Shown here piece after piece: positions 1 to 11,655 of a stretch of 64,000 nt of DNA. The notes under the pieces are model-generated. The model was not told the DNA's origin, did not search any database, and was given only the letters and a program-made list of their open reading frames with translations. Source of the DNA: Rhabdophis nuchalis (taxonomy: Eukaryota; Chordata; Lepidosauria; Squamata; Natricidae); contig CM077644.1 in NCBI GenBank assembly GCA_039707465.1, positions 144,743,962-144,807,961 on the forward strand, read 5' to 3'. Position 1 is the stretch's first letter. Each line of letters starts with the position of its first letter. A program made the position numbers and the translations under genes.

Positions 1-56
1 ACAAATGGCTCCACGTGCCACCTGTGGCATGCATGCCATAAGTTTGCCATCCCAGG
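1..56 (-). mobile_element. End of a hAT-type MITE cut by the window edge
   Basis: The text CACCTGTGGCATGCATGCC and the following TTTGCCATC match the termini of the elements at 13158, 15567 and 47678. Only one end is present. Confidence 0.6.
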
Positions 57-202
57 CTTCAAGATCTGGGCTGCAATAATCCTGATGACCACTTGGTAGC
101 ATCCAAGAGATAAGAATTCTCTGCCTTACTTTGTTTTATTTAGTGATAATTCAGGTTTCTATACTAACGCTATGCATCCTAAATCAAAGCTGTCATTTAC
201 AA

Positions 203-268
203 TCTAGTCCAATGTTTTTCAACTTTAGGATGTGTGGACTGCAACTCCCAGAATTCCTCAGCCGACAC
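203..268. repeat. Degenerate arm of the palindromic hAT family
   Basis: Contains GGACTGCAACTCCCAGAATT, the core of the palindromic family seen intact at 21358 and 26270, but the second arm is missing. Confidence 0.4.
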
Positions 269-296
269 ATCTTAATATTGCCAAGGTTGAAAAAGA

Positions 297-350
297 AAGA
301 TCTAGTCATAGGTCTTAGACTGCAAGGCGATCAAACTGGTCAGTCCTAGA
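297..350 (+). mobile_element. BovB/RTE LINE fragment, left part (split by a hAT insertion)
   Basis: Removing the hAT at 351-811 and one copy of its target duplication joins this to 812-1105. The alternative frame across the joint reads LDCKAIKLVSPRGV and then WLLFRRPDSED, a stretch typical of BovB-derived sequence. The left limit is approximate. Confidence 0.5.
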
Positions 351-811
351 CAGGGGTGGGTTCCTGCCAGTCCTAACCTCTTCTATAAAAGAGTTTCCAC
401 AAATCTACAATGCCGTTTAGAACCGGTTCCAGCTTCCTCCCCCCACCCATCCACCCATCAAGATGAAGAGCGAGAGGAGGAATTCTGGGAGTTGAACTCC
501 ACAAGTCTTAAAGCTGTCAAGTTTGAACACCGCTGGGTTTTTTTTTTCTAAAGGGTTAGGGGTTCAAGAGTCTTGTAACTTGACAGCTTTAAGACTTGTG
601 TGCTTCAAATGCCAGAGTTTCTGAGCCAACATTTTGGTTGCTAAGCAAGAGCATTGTTAAGTGAATTTCACCACATTTTACAAGTTGGTCACGCCACCCA
701 GTCACATGACGGCCAAACCACTCCCACCCGGTCACATGGCTAGCAAGCCACTCCCACAAATCAGGCCACACCTACAGAAGAGGTTCTAAACAATTTTGAA
801 ACCCACCACTG
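351..811 (+). mobile_element. hAT-type non-autonomous element, 461 bp, nested in BovB
   Basis: Starts CAGGGGTGGG and ends CCCACCACTG (inverted termini). It is flanked by a perfect 8-bp duplication GTCCTAGA at 343-350 and 812-819, the hAT signature. Subterminal AACCTCTTCT is repeated inverted as AGAAGAGGTT. No transposase frame is present. A second copy lies at 32282-32768. Confidence 0.85.
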
Positions 812-1105
812 GTCCTAGAGGAGTTGAATCCTGGCTGCTCTTTAGAAGGCCAGATTCTGAAGATGAAACTCAAATACTTTGGCCACCTAATGAGAAGGAA
901 GGGCTCACTGGAGAAGAGCCTAATGCTGGGAAAGACTGAGCGTAAAAGAAGAAGGGGACAACAGAGAATGAGGTGGCTGGATGGAGTCACCAAAGCAGTC
1001 TGTGTGAGCTTAAATAGACTCCAGAGGATGGCAGAGCACTGGAAGGCCTGGAGGAATGTTGCTCATGGGTTAGACACCACACGACTTTGCAATTAGCAAC
1101 AAAGT
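812..1105 (+). mobile_element. BovB/RTE LINE 3' end (ORF2 C-terminus)
   Basis: An open frame at 824-1096 encodes KYFGHLMRRKGSLEKSLMLG followed by a KRRRGQQRMRWLDG motif, the typical BovB ORF2 C-terminus. It ends with the GLDTTRLCN-like tail. It is 5'-truncated and non-functional. BovB in squamates is a known horizontally transferred LINE. Confidence 0.85.
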
Positions 1106-1499
1106 CATGAGTCTGATCTGACATTCAGCATCCACACTTCAGAGGTGTAGCCTCAGGCCATCTGGAGCACACTAGCAATAGGAGACAGTTGCGACAAAGC
1201 CAACCCAAAGTTGCTCAGTTAAATAGTATTTTAACTATAGATTCATCCTTCTGTGCTCTTTGATGCTCTCGTATCCACATCTGCGTTAATAATCATAATT
1301 AAGGTTTTTACATTGCAGGGGCATGCTGCTCTACTGACTTGTAAGGAGCACTGGGAGAATAACTTCATGAATTTCAAACATACATTAATAATTCCATAAG
1401 AAGAAGAAAAAATCATTTGATGATTTCATCCTTGGGTCTTTTTTTTTTTATCCGTTAAATTACTTCTCTAATATGCTGAATTGGCTCCATCACGAGCCA
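1106..1499. other. No gene or clear repeat seen
   Basis: AT-rich spacer between the BovB tail and the CpG island; nothing recognisable beyond an A/T run near 1440. Confidence 0.5.
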
Positions 1500-1566
1500 C
1501 TGTCGTAATACTCCGTCAAGAAAGGGAAACTTAATTTCTGGACGGAGTCATTACCACAGCTCTTCG

Positions 1567-1572
1567 TGACGT
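1567..1572 (+). promoter_or_regulatory. CRE-like site
   Basis: TGACGT (a cAMP-response-element core) lies 29 bp upstream of the CArG box. Six bases alone are weak evidence; CpG-island position adds some weight. Confidence 0.35.
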
Positions 1573-1600
1573 TTGGAGAAAACACCGCCGCGTCCATACA

Positions 1601-1610
1601 CCATATATGG
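1601..1610. promoter_or_regulatory. CArG box (SRF-type site)
   Basis: CCATATATGG is an exact CC(A/T)6GG palindrome, the SRF consensus. It lies at the 5' edge of the CpG island, just upstream of a GC box. Confidence 0.6.
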
Positions 1611-1715
1611 CGTTAGGGCGGAGCTTCGAAGCTCATGGGGCGTGGCTTGCAGCTAGGGTTGCGTTCAAGCCCCGCCTTTTGCCGATGAACGACAACACGG
1701 GCGAAAGAGCAAGGC

Positions 1716-1732
1716 GGGGGGGGGGGGGGGGG
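1716..1732 (+). repeat. 17-base G homopolymer in the CpG island
   Basis: An uninterrupted G run within the probable first exon or proximal promoter. It can form a G-quadruplex and is also a common sequencing or assembly error site. Confidence 0.8.
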
Positions 1733-2277
1733 CGAGAAGCCAGAGGCTCCGGCAAGCGAAGCAAGGGCGGGGTTATTCTAGGATTAACGCCGCCTCTTTC
1801 AGCGCGCGGCCGGCACCTGCTGCTGCTGCTGAGGCAGAGGCTCCACTCGCACCGCCGCTGCGCAAGCAGAAAGGACATCTCGGGTACCGTAATTCCCGCT
1901 CGGTTCCACGAGCGCGCAAGGAGAAACAAAGTTCGCTTCTGGGGAAAAGAGGCGGCAGGTAAGCGCGCTGGGTTCGACGCGTCTCTCAGCCTGAGCTTTG
2001 AGTCGCGCTGGAAGCTTCGCTCTGAAGGGGGCTTACGCGAAGGTAAAGGCGCCTAGGGCTAAAACTCAACCAGCTGCCCTATTTGCAATCCAAAGCGAGC
2101 GGGGGCGGGAGGCATCTCTCGGGTCTCCCGAAGGAGAAGCGAGCGCCGCGCGCAGCGTTAGCTCCTGGTCGCCTCTCGCTCCGCTTCTGGCCACCGCTGA
2201 GCGGGCGGCTGGAGGTCAGGTTGGTAAGAGCCGGAGGAAGGTGACAAGGTCTCTCCCAACTCCCACCCCCCCTCAAT

Positions 2278-2890
2278 GTGGACTGGAACCATTGTATGTT
2301 CTGTTCAAAGTTTTGTAGTCCGGTGTAATCCTGCCTTGCCCTGGGAGCAGGTCCTGTTTGCTTTGTCCCTCAATTTGGATTGAAACATTCGCATCTTCCA
2401 AAAGTGCTTTTTTCCCCAAGAGGCAACTGGACTTGCTGGTTGTAAGACCTTTCGCTTCTCATCCAAGAAGCTTCTTCAGTTCTGACTAGATGGTGGGGAA
2501 TGACAACCATTTAATAATACTTTATTAAATACAGCATATGTACCATGATTTGGATGGCTGAGAATCTCCATAGACCATCATATTGTCTGTTCAAAGTTTT
2601 GTAAGTCCGGTATCATGCCTTGCCAGGGACCAGGTCCAGTTTCCTCAGAAAAGTAATGCGCATACATGTGATGGTAACAATGTCAGTCAGCCAGTGCATG
2701 GGTCTTTCCATATAGGCAGGGGTTTTTTTTTTGGTGGTGGTGGGGATTAAGTCAGGTGAGGTCCATAGTTTTTATAGTCTATGGAGATGCTGAGTCAAAG
2801 CTGAAGCTGAAGAAGCCTCTTGGATGAGAAGTGAAACGTCGGTTGAAGAAAAACCAGAAAGTCCAGTTGCCTCTTGGAAAATAAGTACCT
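2278..2890. repeat. Complex inverted/direct repeat block, possibly Penelope-like 3' sequence
   Basis: Segment 2409-2480 (GGCAACTGGACTTGCTGG... CTTCTCATCCAAGAAGCTTC) is an inverted match to 2805-2880 (GAAGCCTCTTGGATGAGAAG... CCAGTTGCCTCT). Between them GTTCAAAGTTTTGTA and CCTTGCC...CAGGTCC recur directly at 2302-2360 and 2588-2636. The same end module is common in vertebrate repeats; I associate it with Penelope-like elements, without certainty. Confidence 0.5.
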
Positions 2891-2944
2891 TTAGTTTTTA
2901 TGTTTTAACTGTATATGTAACTGTAAGCTGCCCAGGGTTTATGG

Positions 2945-3281
2945 CAGTGCTTCTCAAATAGTGGGGCGGGCCCCCTAGGGGGGGCGCGAGGCTCCGTAAA
3001 GGGGGGCGCGTTTGACCTCGGCAAAGGATTTAATTTTTTTTAAATTTCTAATGCACTTTAAATCTTTTCTGCTACAGTTAATAAAGCTATTCTTTGTTGT
3101 AAATTGATCCACATTTCTTTCTTTTTTTATTCTCTTATACGTTAATAAGGATACAGTGTTATGCAGAGGTGTACTTATAACAATTTTATAGACAAATGAT
3201 ACCATTTACAGTCGCGCGGGGGGCGCGAAATGTTTTCTTCTTCCTAGGGGGGCCATGACAGAAAATAATTGAGAAGCACTG
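2945..3281 (+). mobile_element. hAT-type MITE, 337 bp (CAGTGCTTCTCAA family)
   Basis: Termini CAGTGCTTCTCAAATAG and TTGAGAAGCACTG are inverted repeats, with a perfect 8-bp duplication GTTTATGG at 2937-2944 and 3282-3289. The interior has GC-rich ends and an AT-rich core. A close copy in opposite orientation lies at 55424-55774. Confidence 0.88.
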
Positions 3282-3289
3282 GTTTATGG

Positions 3290-5974
3290 TAAGATGGATA
3301 GCCAATAGTTTTTTATAAATAAATGAAATAAATGTAAATAAATAATAAATAGTGCTGACCCCGTTTTTGCAGGGAAAAATCTATCCCCACGACAAGGGCT
3401 GTGGTTGAGTAACTTGATGAAATGCGTGGCTCAGTTTCTATGAGCAGCCAGACACAGAGCTTCCCTTCTAAGAAGGAAAGATGATCAACATTAAGTGGCT
3501 TCCTTCTTTCTGAGCCACTAGACTAGGGTGATGTGACACGCATCTCTCTACTCATCTTAGAGTTTGGTAGACCTTGCAGTTTGAATGGGTGGTAAATCCA
3601 GTTCGTATAAACCCTCACGATCGCTTCTCATTCCCTCTTTGAGTTTTTTTGAAGGTGTAAGTACAGTATATCACATCACTGGTTCACGTAAGCCTTCTTT
3701 TTCCTCTGCCTCGTCTCTCCAACTCAGTTTAACTTCAGTCTTCCCATTGACAGTCAGGGTGATTCGGTGGTTAGGATTTTAGAGTAGGGAGTAGGGAATC
3801 CAGATTTTTTTGGCTGCCCTTAGCTACCAAAGTTCACTGGGTGATCTTGGCCCAGTTAGTTTTTCTCTATCCTATTTTGGACTATTTGGGGGGGGGGGGG
3901 GGGCAAAAGTATACCAGCTAAGCTCCTGAATGAATGTGGGACATAAATTGAATATATTCCTTGCCAAAGTTTACTTCTAATTCGGACATCTCAAAAGGAT
4001 CCTCTCCTCTTTTTTAAAACAAAGCATTTGAACAGAGCAGCCACTTAACTGTGTCAACTTCTGTGTTAGGAAGCATTGAATAATTCCTTCTGTTCTGGTA
4101 TTCTAGAAGATCATTAAAATTCCCCCAGTCCAACCAGCCTTGGCTCCTATTATCTGCTGAGGATGCCCATTCTTACATTTAGTTATTTTATGTTGCTTTA
4201 TGATGTTTGTTTTTGTCTTATTTCTCTTTTGTTGTACAACTTCCCTGAATCAGAAGATTAATATAATTAACACTTATAGTCGAATAAATAAAATCCCCAG
4301 CCTTCTATTTTGATTGGCAGCAACATTTTGCTGGAGTTTCCAAAAAGATTTTTCAGCCCTAAGCTTCAGAAATCAAGGGATTTTATTTTTTGATTTCGGT
4401 CCCCATTCTTTTTGATGGATTAATTATGATCTGTTTCTTGGAGTGCGTTGATAAACAGAAGGCCAATAAACTTAATTTTGAAGTGAAGATTAAGTGAAAC
4501 TGTACCAATCTCAATCTCCCTTTTGATCCTCTGATCAAAAATGAATTCTGCCCCTTTTTGTGAACCTTCATATTTTGACCTCCAATCTTGCACTTTGCCA
4601 GAATAGAAATCCATGTGCAGAGTTGACCATACAGTACTGTACTTTTGTTGTGTCAGCCTGCCAACTGGGAATCATAACATCAAATATTTAAAAGCTATGA
4701 TTATCCTTTCTTAAAGAAGCATACATCAGCCACTGCTCTCTTTTTTTTAGTTCAGATGTTTAGTAAGCCGGATTTAATATCCTGCCTTTTATTTAATTAG
4801 GGATGTTATGAAGGGAGGTATGTAAGCAGCCATTGGACTTGTGTCATTCATAAAAGACTGGGGTCAGGAAGAGCATGGTTTTGGTTTTGTAACACTGCCA
4901 ATGTGAATTTAAGCCCTGGTTCTAAATGTTCATATGTTTTCTCTCCCCCCACCCCCCAAGGTATTTCTACACCAGCAACTTGACATGCAGAAACTTAACA
5001 CATGAAGGTTTCTCTGCCATGGCTATAAAGTATTATGGCAAGAGCTTTTTCACGTGCTTAGCTCTCCCATGTCATTATTGCTATCAAAGAGATAGGAACA
5101 GAGTTAAGCATAGTATGCTTTTCACGAAGCAGCACATCTCCACTTCCGGAATCCTAGTAATTTGCCATTAAAAAAGACATCATTTAATCATGATTGTTCT
5201 GGACATGTTCTCGGTCATAATGATGGAAAGAATAAATATTGTTGGATTTGTGATGAGTAGTGATGAGAAAGGGTGTGGGATTATTTTCTTACAGAAAGCA
5301 ACCCATTTTGCACTCTGGAACATAATGATAATACCCCATTCATCTAATGACTCTTGTAATATAGCCTTATGATTCTGGAGAAATCTGAATCTCTCTAAAT
5401 CAGGAATGTAGATAAGCAAGGTTGCCCTTCCCCCTTGGCACAGATGATCCCCAGAAGCTTAAGTCCTTTCCGTTTGCGGATGTACCTTCCTCTCTCGGGG
5501 ACTGCAGCAACAAACAATGAGTTGAAAAGCTATCACAGTTTGCATTTCACAAATACAAGTTCCCCAGTGACTGAGTTCAGACATCGTGCTAGGCTACAAT
5601 TTGCTGAACCACAATTTTCTTTCATAGCTACTCTTGGCTGAGCTCCCTCTTCATACTAAGCCACAAATCATAATTCACAAATTATATTAGCTGCATTGAA
5701 ACAATATACAGCACAAAACACACACATACCATTGTTTGGCTTACCACAGTCCTGTGACTCTCACCCCACCCACATGTACACATTCAGTTCTCAGTAAGCC
5801 ATCCGTGCCTGCTGCTGTAAACCAGGGAATGAAGCATCCAATGGTTCTCTTCCTGCTTGAGTCCTAAAATGACATGATTAAACTAAGATTTCTGAGGTCC
5901 TGGCTTGTTGATGACATTCAAGGAAGTTAATGCTACTAGACCTTTGAATCATACTCTATGCAACCTACAGATAG
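3290..5974. other. Intron sequence with one probable tRNA-type SINE remnant (about 3727-3960)
   Basis: The stretch GATTCGGTGGTTAGGATTTT with later GGGTGATCTTGGCCCAGTTA resembles the tRNA-headed SINE family seen at 16275 and 40240. A G homopolymer at 3889-3903 interrupts it. The remainder shows no gene; the short open frames lack conserved motifs. Confidence 0.4.
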
Positions 5975-6367
5975 GTTGAATGAAAGGTTGTGGGAAATGA
6001 GAATGTCTAGTCTTAACGAAGAAAAGGACGAGGAGTGACATGATGATAGTAGTCTTCCAATATTAGAGACGTTGTCGCAGAAAGGAAGGGGATTAACTTA
6101 TTCTCCAAAACAGATGAGGGAAAGATAAGAGGTAATGGATGGAAGCTTAACAAAGAGAGATCCAACTTAGAATTAAGGAAAAAATTCCTGTCAGTGAAGA
6201 ACTATCAGTGAAATAGTTGTCCTCTGGAAGTTGTGGGTGCTCCATCACCGTCAGTTTTTAAGAAGAGATTGGACAGCGATTTGCCTGGAATGATATAGGG
6301 TCTCCTGCTTGAGCAGAGGGTTGGACTAGAAGACCTCCAAGATCACTTTCAATTCTGTTATTCTGTG
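5975..6367 (+). mobile_element. CR1 LINE 3' end
   Basis: Carries the standard CR1 ending: a decayed ORF2 C-terminus (…GWKLNKERSNLELRKKFLSV-like), the text GGGTTGGACTAGAAGACCTC and a terminal ATTCTGTTATTCTGT repeat. 5'-truncated and frame-broken; clearly older than the copy at 58085. Confidence 0.8.
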
Positions 6368-8622
6368 CTCTGCAACATCTGTGTTGGTTGACAGTATGCT
6401 TCTGGTTACAGTACAGTATGCTGGTGGTCAGCAATCCATATGACTTGAGGTTCCAAATAGCACGGGGATCAACTATGATACTCTTCTGCCACTCCCTAAA
6501 GTTATAAGAAGGAAACCTTATTCCTGGGTTGGGATGATACAATTCCTTGCCAATTTAAATATTCCCCTTTTCCACTTTCTTGCTATTTCTCATTGGTAGT
6601 TGATGTCCATTTTATTCCTACAAACTTTTGTTGAAGTCCATATTATGCCCACAGGATTTGGTTCACTCGGTCACATTGGCTGATTGTTCTATATTGTTCT
6701 TATGAGTTTATAATTTTAAGGCTATACTAGCTGGTGCTTTGTACAAGAAAGGAAAGGTGTATGTGGCTCAAGGACTAATTATAGGGTCATTGACTGGGTG
6801 CTTAGGAATGTGTTTCCTGAAATGACTCTTACTAGGCAGTTTGCCAAAAGCTCTCCGTTTTTTTCAGAATACTTAAAGGACTATAAAATAAAGCTATTCA
6901 TTTCATTAAAGATGAAACTGGAAGTATATCTTTTCTTGAATAAGAGTATCAAATAATGATGCTTAGAAACAACATCTGGAATGTCTCCTACAGACCATCA
7001 GTTGGTGCACTGGGTAGTAGCAGTATTTTAGATTTACTGATGGAGAAGAAGGTCCCAATGAAGAAACTTGGAAACGTCTATCTATCCAAACAAAGTTAGA
7101 ATCAGACTGCAATAGAGAATCCTTATGCTCACATAGTGAATGCAGCCAAGCTAGTATTTGAGTTCTAGTTTCTCAAACTTGGGTACTATGGTGTTTCTGT
7201 CTATAAAATATACACACACTCATAAACACACACCCATTGTTGGATAGAATTTTATCCATCAAAGTTTCCCAGAGAGTAGAAGGCTTGATAGATATTTATA
7301 CAAATTCTTTTCCTTCCTTCCTTCCTTCCTTCCTTCCTTCCTTCCTTCCTTCCTTCTTTCCTCCCCCCCCCCCGCCCCCCCAATATTTTTATCTGGAAGA
7401 TTGCTGCATTGATAACACTAGTTCATTTCATCATGAGACTTTTAAGGAAGAATAAATTTAGAGATAGTGAGGGATTTGAGTATAGTTTGAACTAAGGATC
7501 TTTATAAGATCTCTCCATCTTTATGTAGGTTTCTCAACTGCACCAACATTGCTTTATGATGAAATAAGGGCAATTAAGGTAAGCCAAAAAAGCAGATTGA
7601 TCTTTATTTGCTGTTATAATCAGTTGAACATCTCCCTCATTTATCCTAACCACCAAGAGTGCTTTGGCTGAAAGATGATGAACAATATAACAATAGTTTT
7701 ATTTCAAGAAATATTGATCAAAGTTATGTTTTTGTCAAGGAAGGCATTAACTGAATGAAACATTCTTTGTGGCTTACCTCTGTGTTGGCTTCAATTTTCA
7801 AAGCAAATTTATAAGCCTGTATATGTCACAGTATTTTCAGTAAATTGGGTCTTAAGAGAAGCTTGTTTCCAGTTCTTATATCACTGTCTTATTAGCGAGT
7901 TCATTTCCTTATCTGCTGATGAATTAACTAAGGCTTTACTTGATTAATCAGGGAGCCACTGTTAATAGGTAGAGCCAGGACTGTGTTAAATGTTTAACAA
8001 TTAGTTCTGCTTACTTCCATTGCTACCTGCATACTGTGTCACTAGCTGCCAAACACAGTTGATCAGTGCGCTAAGCAGTATGGTTTGGTTCTCAACCGGT
8101 TCTCAAAATTCCAGAAAAATCTAATAATCGACCTCATAAACTGGTATGAGCCTGCTCAAACATACCACTAAGTAGGCCTATACATGTTTAAAAGCTCTTT
8201 TTACTTTCCTGTACTGCATTTTGAAATACAAAATGCAAAAAGAAAATGACTAATAATTACCATTGTTTGTCCTGAGAAGGACTTTTTTAATCATCACCAT
8301 TACAATAATAATAATTGTCTGCTGCTTCCTTAAATATTTGAAGAATACATCTGTATGGTGTTTCTTTTTCTCTCTCCAAAATTACCCTTCCCTTTGAACC
8401 AGTTCTATCAGTCTAAGTGTTGCTCATAAGTAGGACTAATTCATAGCTTACAACTATGTCTGAGTTTCAACACCAAAATATATAGGAAGATCTATTCATT
8501 CTGGATGGACTTGGTCCTGTGCTTTTAATACCAGCTCCAGACAACATGCTGTCCAGATAGACATGGAATGTTTTATGTTTTTAATGAAAAAATGCACCTA
8601 TAAAACATTTTTTTTTTAAAAT
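6368..8622. other. Intron sequence; microsatellite only
   Basis: No coding signal. Holds a (CTTC)n tract at 7311-7355 followed by a C-rich run to 7380. Nothing else recognised. Confidence 0.5.
7308..7380. repeat. (CTTC)n microsatellite plus poly-C
   Basis: About eleven CTTC units then CTTTCCTCCCCC and a C homopolymer broken by one G. Confidence 0.9.
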
Positions 8623-8624
8623 GG

Positions 8625-9110
8625 ACTAAATTTATTTATTTATTTAAATTTATTTATTTAAATTTATACCCCGCCTTTCTCCTAAAAAAGGACCCAGGGC
8701 GGCACACAGGCATTATTAAAACCATACAAAGATACAAAAATACATAATTATTAAAAACTATTAAACTATCCCTGTGCTAAAACTAATAAAACTCTACAAT
8801 TTAAAATTTACCCTATAAAAGTCAGAAACGGGGGTTATGCTAGGCCGGCTTGTTGGAATAAATAAGTTTTAAGATGTTAACGGAAGAGGCGGAGGTCCCC
8901 GATGATGCGTAGATCGGGGGGTAGGTCGTTCCAGAGGGCAGGGCCCGCCACAGAGAAGGCTCTTCCCCTGGGCGTCGCCAACCGGCATTGCCCGGCCGAC
9001 GGTACCCGGAGAAGGCCCTCTCTGTGGGAGCAGATCGGGCGAAGGGATGTATGGGGCAGGAGGCGGTCGCGTATGTAGCTAGGCCCCGAGCCATGAAGGA
9101 AACACATGAC
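8625..9110 (-). mobile_element. L2-group LINE 3' fragment
   Basis: On the minus strand one frame reads HGSGPSYIRDRLLPHTSLRP, then FSVAGPALWNDLPPDL, the C-terminal end of L2-type reverse transcriptase ORF. The 3' UTR contains the CCGCCTTTCTCC ... CCCAGGGCGG tail and ends in an ATTT-rich repeat at its 3' end (low coordinates). 5'-truncated. Confidence 0.82.
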
Positions 9111-10653
9111 AATATGATTTTAAAATGTCCAGTTTGATCTGTACATCTAGACAAACTCTTTCATTTTTACAATGGTAGCATGCAGTGTTTTAATACCATG
9201 AAAGCTGTATATAATATGAAATACAAATTGTCACTGAACTTAATAAAATATATGAAGATTTTAAAAAAAACCAGCTCCACGTGTAAAATTTCTCAGAGGA
9301 AGGGCTGCAATTCAGGATACTGGAGGAACACCACATCCAAAACAGCAACAGAAAAAAAGAATTGACATCCAAATCTGCTGAATGTTTCTTTCAGCTATTA
9401 AAGGGCACCCTGCCTTATGTCAGATTTGATAGCCTTAATGCGATCGGTAATTACTCCAGATGCAATTTCTTCCCATTTGCTTAGCTTTCTCCCTATGTGC
9501 CTTCCAGAGTGTCCGTAGTTGCCATCCATTTTTTTTTGAAGAGAGCTGAGTGAGAAAAGGAGGAAGCACTGATAAATAAGTTCAATCTTACTCATTTTCT
9601 AGTAAAGAGGACTTGATGGGCTTATTTCAGATTCTTCCATTATCTGGTCTTTCTGCATTCAGAAGCTGCTTTCAGGACACTTAACTTGAGGGAACCAAGA
9701 ATTAGGATCTGGTATAAGATGCAGGCTCAAGTAGAAGACTTCAACTTCTCCTATCAGTTTCTGTGAAACTAACAGACTTGCAAGATTGGTGGACTGAAGA
9801 TCTGGCCATTTTTACTTTGTAGGAGAAGATACACATTAGGACACTAATCCAGATTAGTGAATTCTTAGGTGGGCTGCTAGACAGCATCTTTCAAGGCAGA
9901 CATAATTTTCAACTGTAGAAGTCTTGATTGAAAGAAAATTCTGATTGAATGCCTATAGTTTTCTTTCTTTTTTTCAATCTTTTTTACACATTTTTTTCAG
10001 GAAAAACATGTCTAATATATATTGGTTTGATCCTATTACACATACATTTTAAATGTCTTATGAATCATTCGCGAAACTTCCCATTCTGTTTATTCTTCAT
10101 TATTATCACTCAGCAATTTTCTTTTTCCTGTTTATATCTTCCCACACCCAGCCCAATTTGTACTCAAGGAACTTCCTTCCTTCCTTGTCTTACATGGTAG
10201 CTTGTATAATCGGCTCTGCCATAAACTGAGATCCTACGGCACTAGGTGAGCAGTTTGACAATGTACAACAGTCCCTTTGGTGCCTGCCTTTTGCCTGATG
10301 TCCATCCCATCCCTTTGAACTTATCTCAGTGAGGCTCCTATATGATGGAGCTGCCACGGACAGGAAACTACGGTTGCTGTCACAATATTTAATTTAAAAC
10401 TTCTTGCTGGGCTTTTCAACATCTGGGTGGAGTTGAGGAAGTGGAACCGTCTCACGACCACTCACCTGGTCCCATGGCTTTCTACCATTGTCCACACATA
10501 GGAGCTCCTGACTTGTCCTGCAGCATGGAACTGTCTGTCCCTTCTGATATTGTAAGCTGGTCAGAGTTGCTTGATGGACAGCATATGCATTTAATAAATA
10601 AATAATGTAATAAATCAACAGCATAATAAATGAATAGCATAAAAGAAAGAAAG

Positions 10654-10708
<55 letters not shown>

Positions 10709-11351
10709 AGAAAGAAAATTATATTGTCTGTCTCTTGCCTGTCTTGTCTCACACATCTCTGACACAAGGGGTTGTCCTTATTTGACCATATTGATTCTTG
10801 ACCAGTGACCCAAGAACAGCAATGATTTTAAGGACTTCCAAATGACTAATTTCTCTCTGCTAACAAGAAATAGATGGGATTGAAAGAAAAGGGCTGTAGC
10901 ACTTCATGCAAAAAGCAGAAGGAAATTGGGGGGAGGGGGGTGTTGGTATCTGCTTGGTTGTTACCAGTAACCAAAGAGACACTTTACAGGATTTTTTTTT
11001 TGAAAAAATCTGATATGTCTGTCCATATGTGGCAACTTGATAGGATAAATGTTTGCTGCAGAACTAAGAGTGCACCTGTTCACTGGCAGCTGACATGATT
11101 CATGTCCATGCAAAAAGACAGTTTTACAATCTGATTTTTTTTTTTTAAACTTAAAAAGTAAAGTCTTCTGTGAGTCAACCTTTGTTCTGGATGGCATGTT
11201 CATTTCATTTTCTTGGCGACAATAGGGAATTGTTTTACCATTGCCTTCTCCCAAGTATTTTATCCAAGTAGTAATTAAGCCCAACTCACAGGAACCTATT
11301 TATATTTCAGTTTCTGACTTTCAAATGTCTACACCTTAAAGAGGTTCAGAC
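9111..11351. other. Intron sequence without recognisable gene
   Basis: Contains a (GAAA)n tract at 10642-10718 and A/T homopolymers. The C-rich frame at 10394-10765 on the minus strand is the microsatellite read as (FLSF)n, not a protein. Confidence 0.5.
10642..10718. repeat. (GAAA)n microsatellite
   Basis: Nearly perfect tetranucleotide tract of about 19 units. Confidence 0.92.
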
Positions 11352-11585
11352 CAGTGGTGGGGTTCAAAATTTTTTACTACCAGTTCTGTGGGCGTGGCTT
11401 GGTGAGTGTGGCAGGGGAAGGTTACTATAAAATCCCCATTTCCTCCCGATCAGTTGTGACTCAGGAGGCAGAGAATAGATGGGGCGGGGCCAGTCAGGGA
11501 TGGTATTTACCAGTTCTCCGAACTACTCAAAATTTCTGCTTCTGCTTCTCCAGAACTGGTCAGAACCTGCTGAACATCACCTCTG
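11352..11585 (+). mobile_element. hAT-type MITE, 234 bp
   Basis: Termini CAGTGGTGGGGTTCA and CATCACCTCTG, with a perfect 8-bp duplication GTTCAGAC at 11344-11351 and 11586-11593. Shares the internal GGGCGTGGCTTGG and GGGGAAGGTTACTATAAAAT modules with 14188 (inverted) and 19949. Confidence 0.88.
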
Positions 11586-11655
11586 GTTCAGACATACTTC
11601 ATTTATCTGCGTCAACACATGTAATTTAGCTTTGCCTTCAAACCCTGTTTAGATA

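Larger units (their letters stand above)
1500..2260 (+). promoter_or_regulatory. CpG island, probable FRMPD1 promoter and non-coding first exon
   Basis: CG dinucleotides are dense here and scarce elsewhere outside young repeats. The segment holds a perfect CArG box, a CRE-like TGACGT, several GC boxes (GGGCGG at 1616, GGGCGGGG at 1765) and a strong candidate splice donor CAG|GTAAGC at 1958/1959. No conserved protein is recognisable on either strand. Position and orientation fit a 5' UTR exon spliced to the coding exon at 42665, giving a 40.7-kb intron 1. The transcription start is not determinable; linkage to FRMPD1 is inference. It could instead be a promoter of an upstream divergent gene. 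Confidence 0.7.

Noticed and set aside
1607..2318. Arg/Ala-rich open frames in the CpG island as a first coding exon or an upstream gene
   Set aside because: Low-complexity composition typical of GC-rich DNA; the frames do not splice into FRMPD1 in a known way.
10394..10765. Minus-strand frame with (FLSF)n run
   Set aside because: GAAA microsatellite read in one frame.
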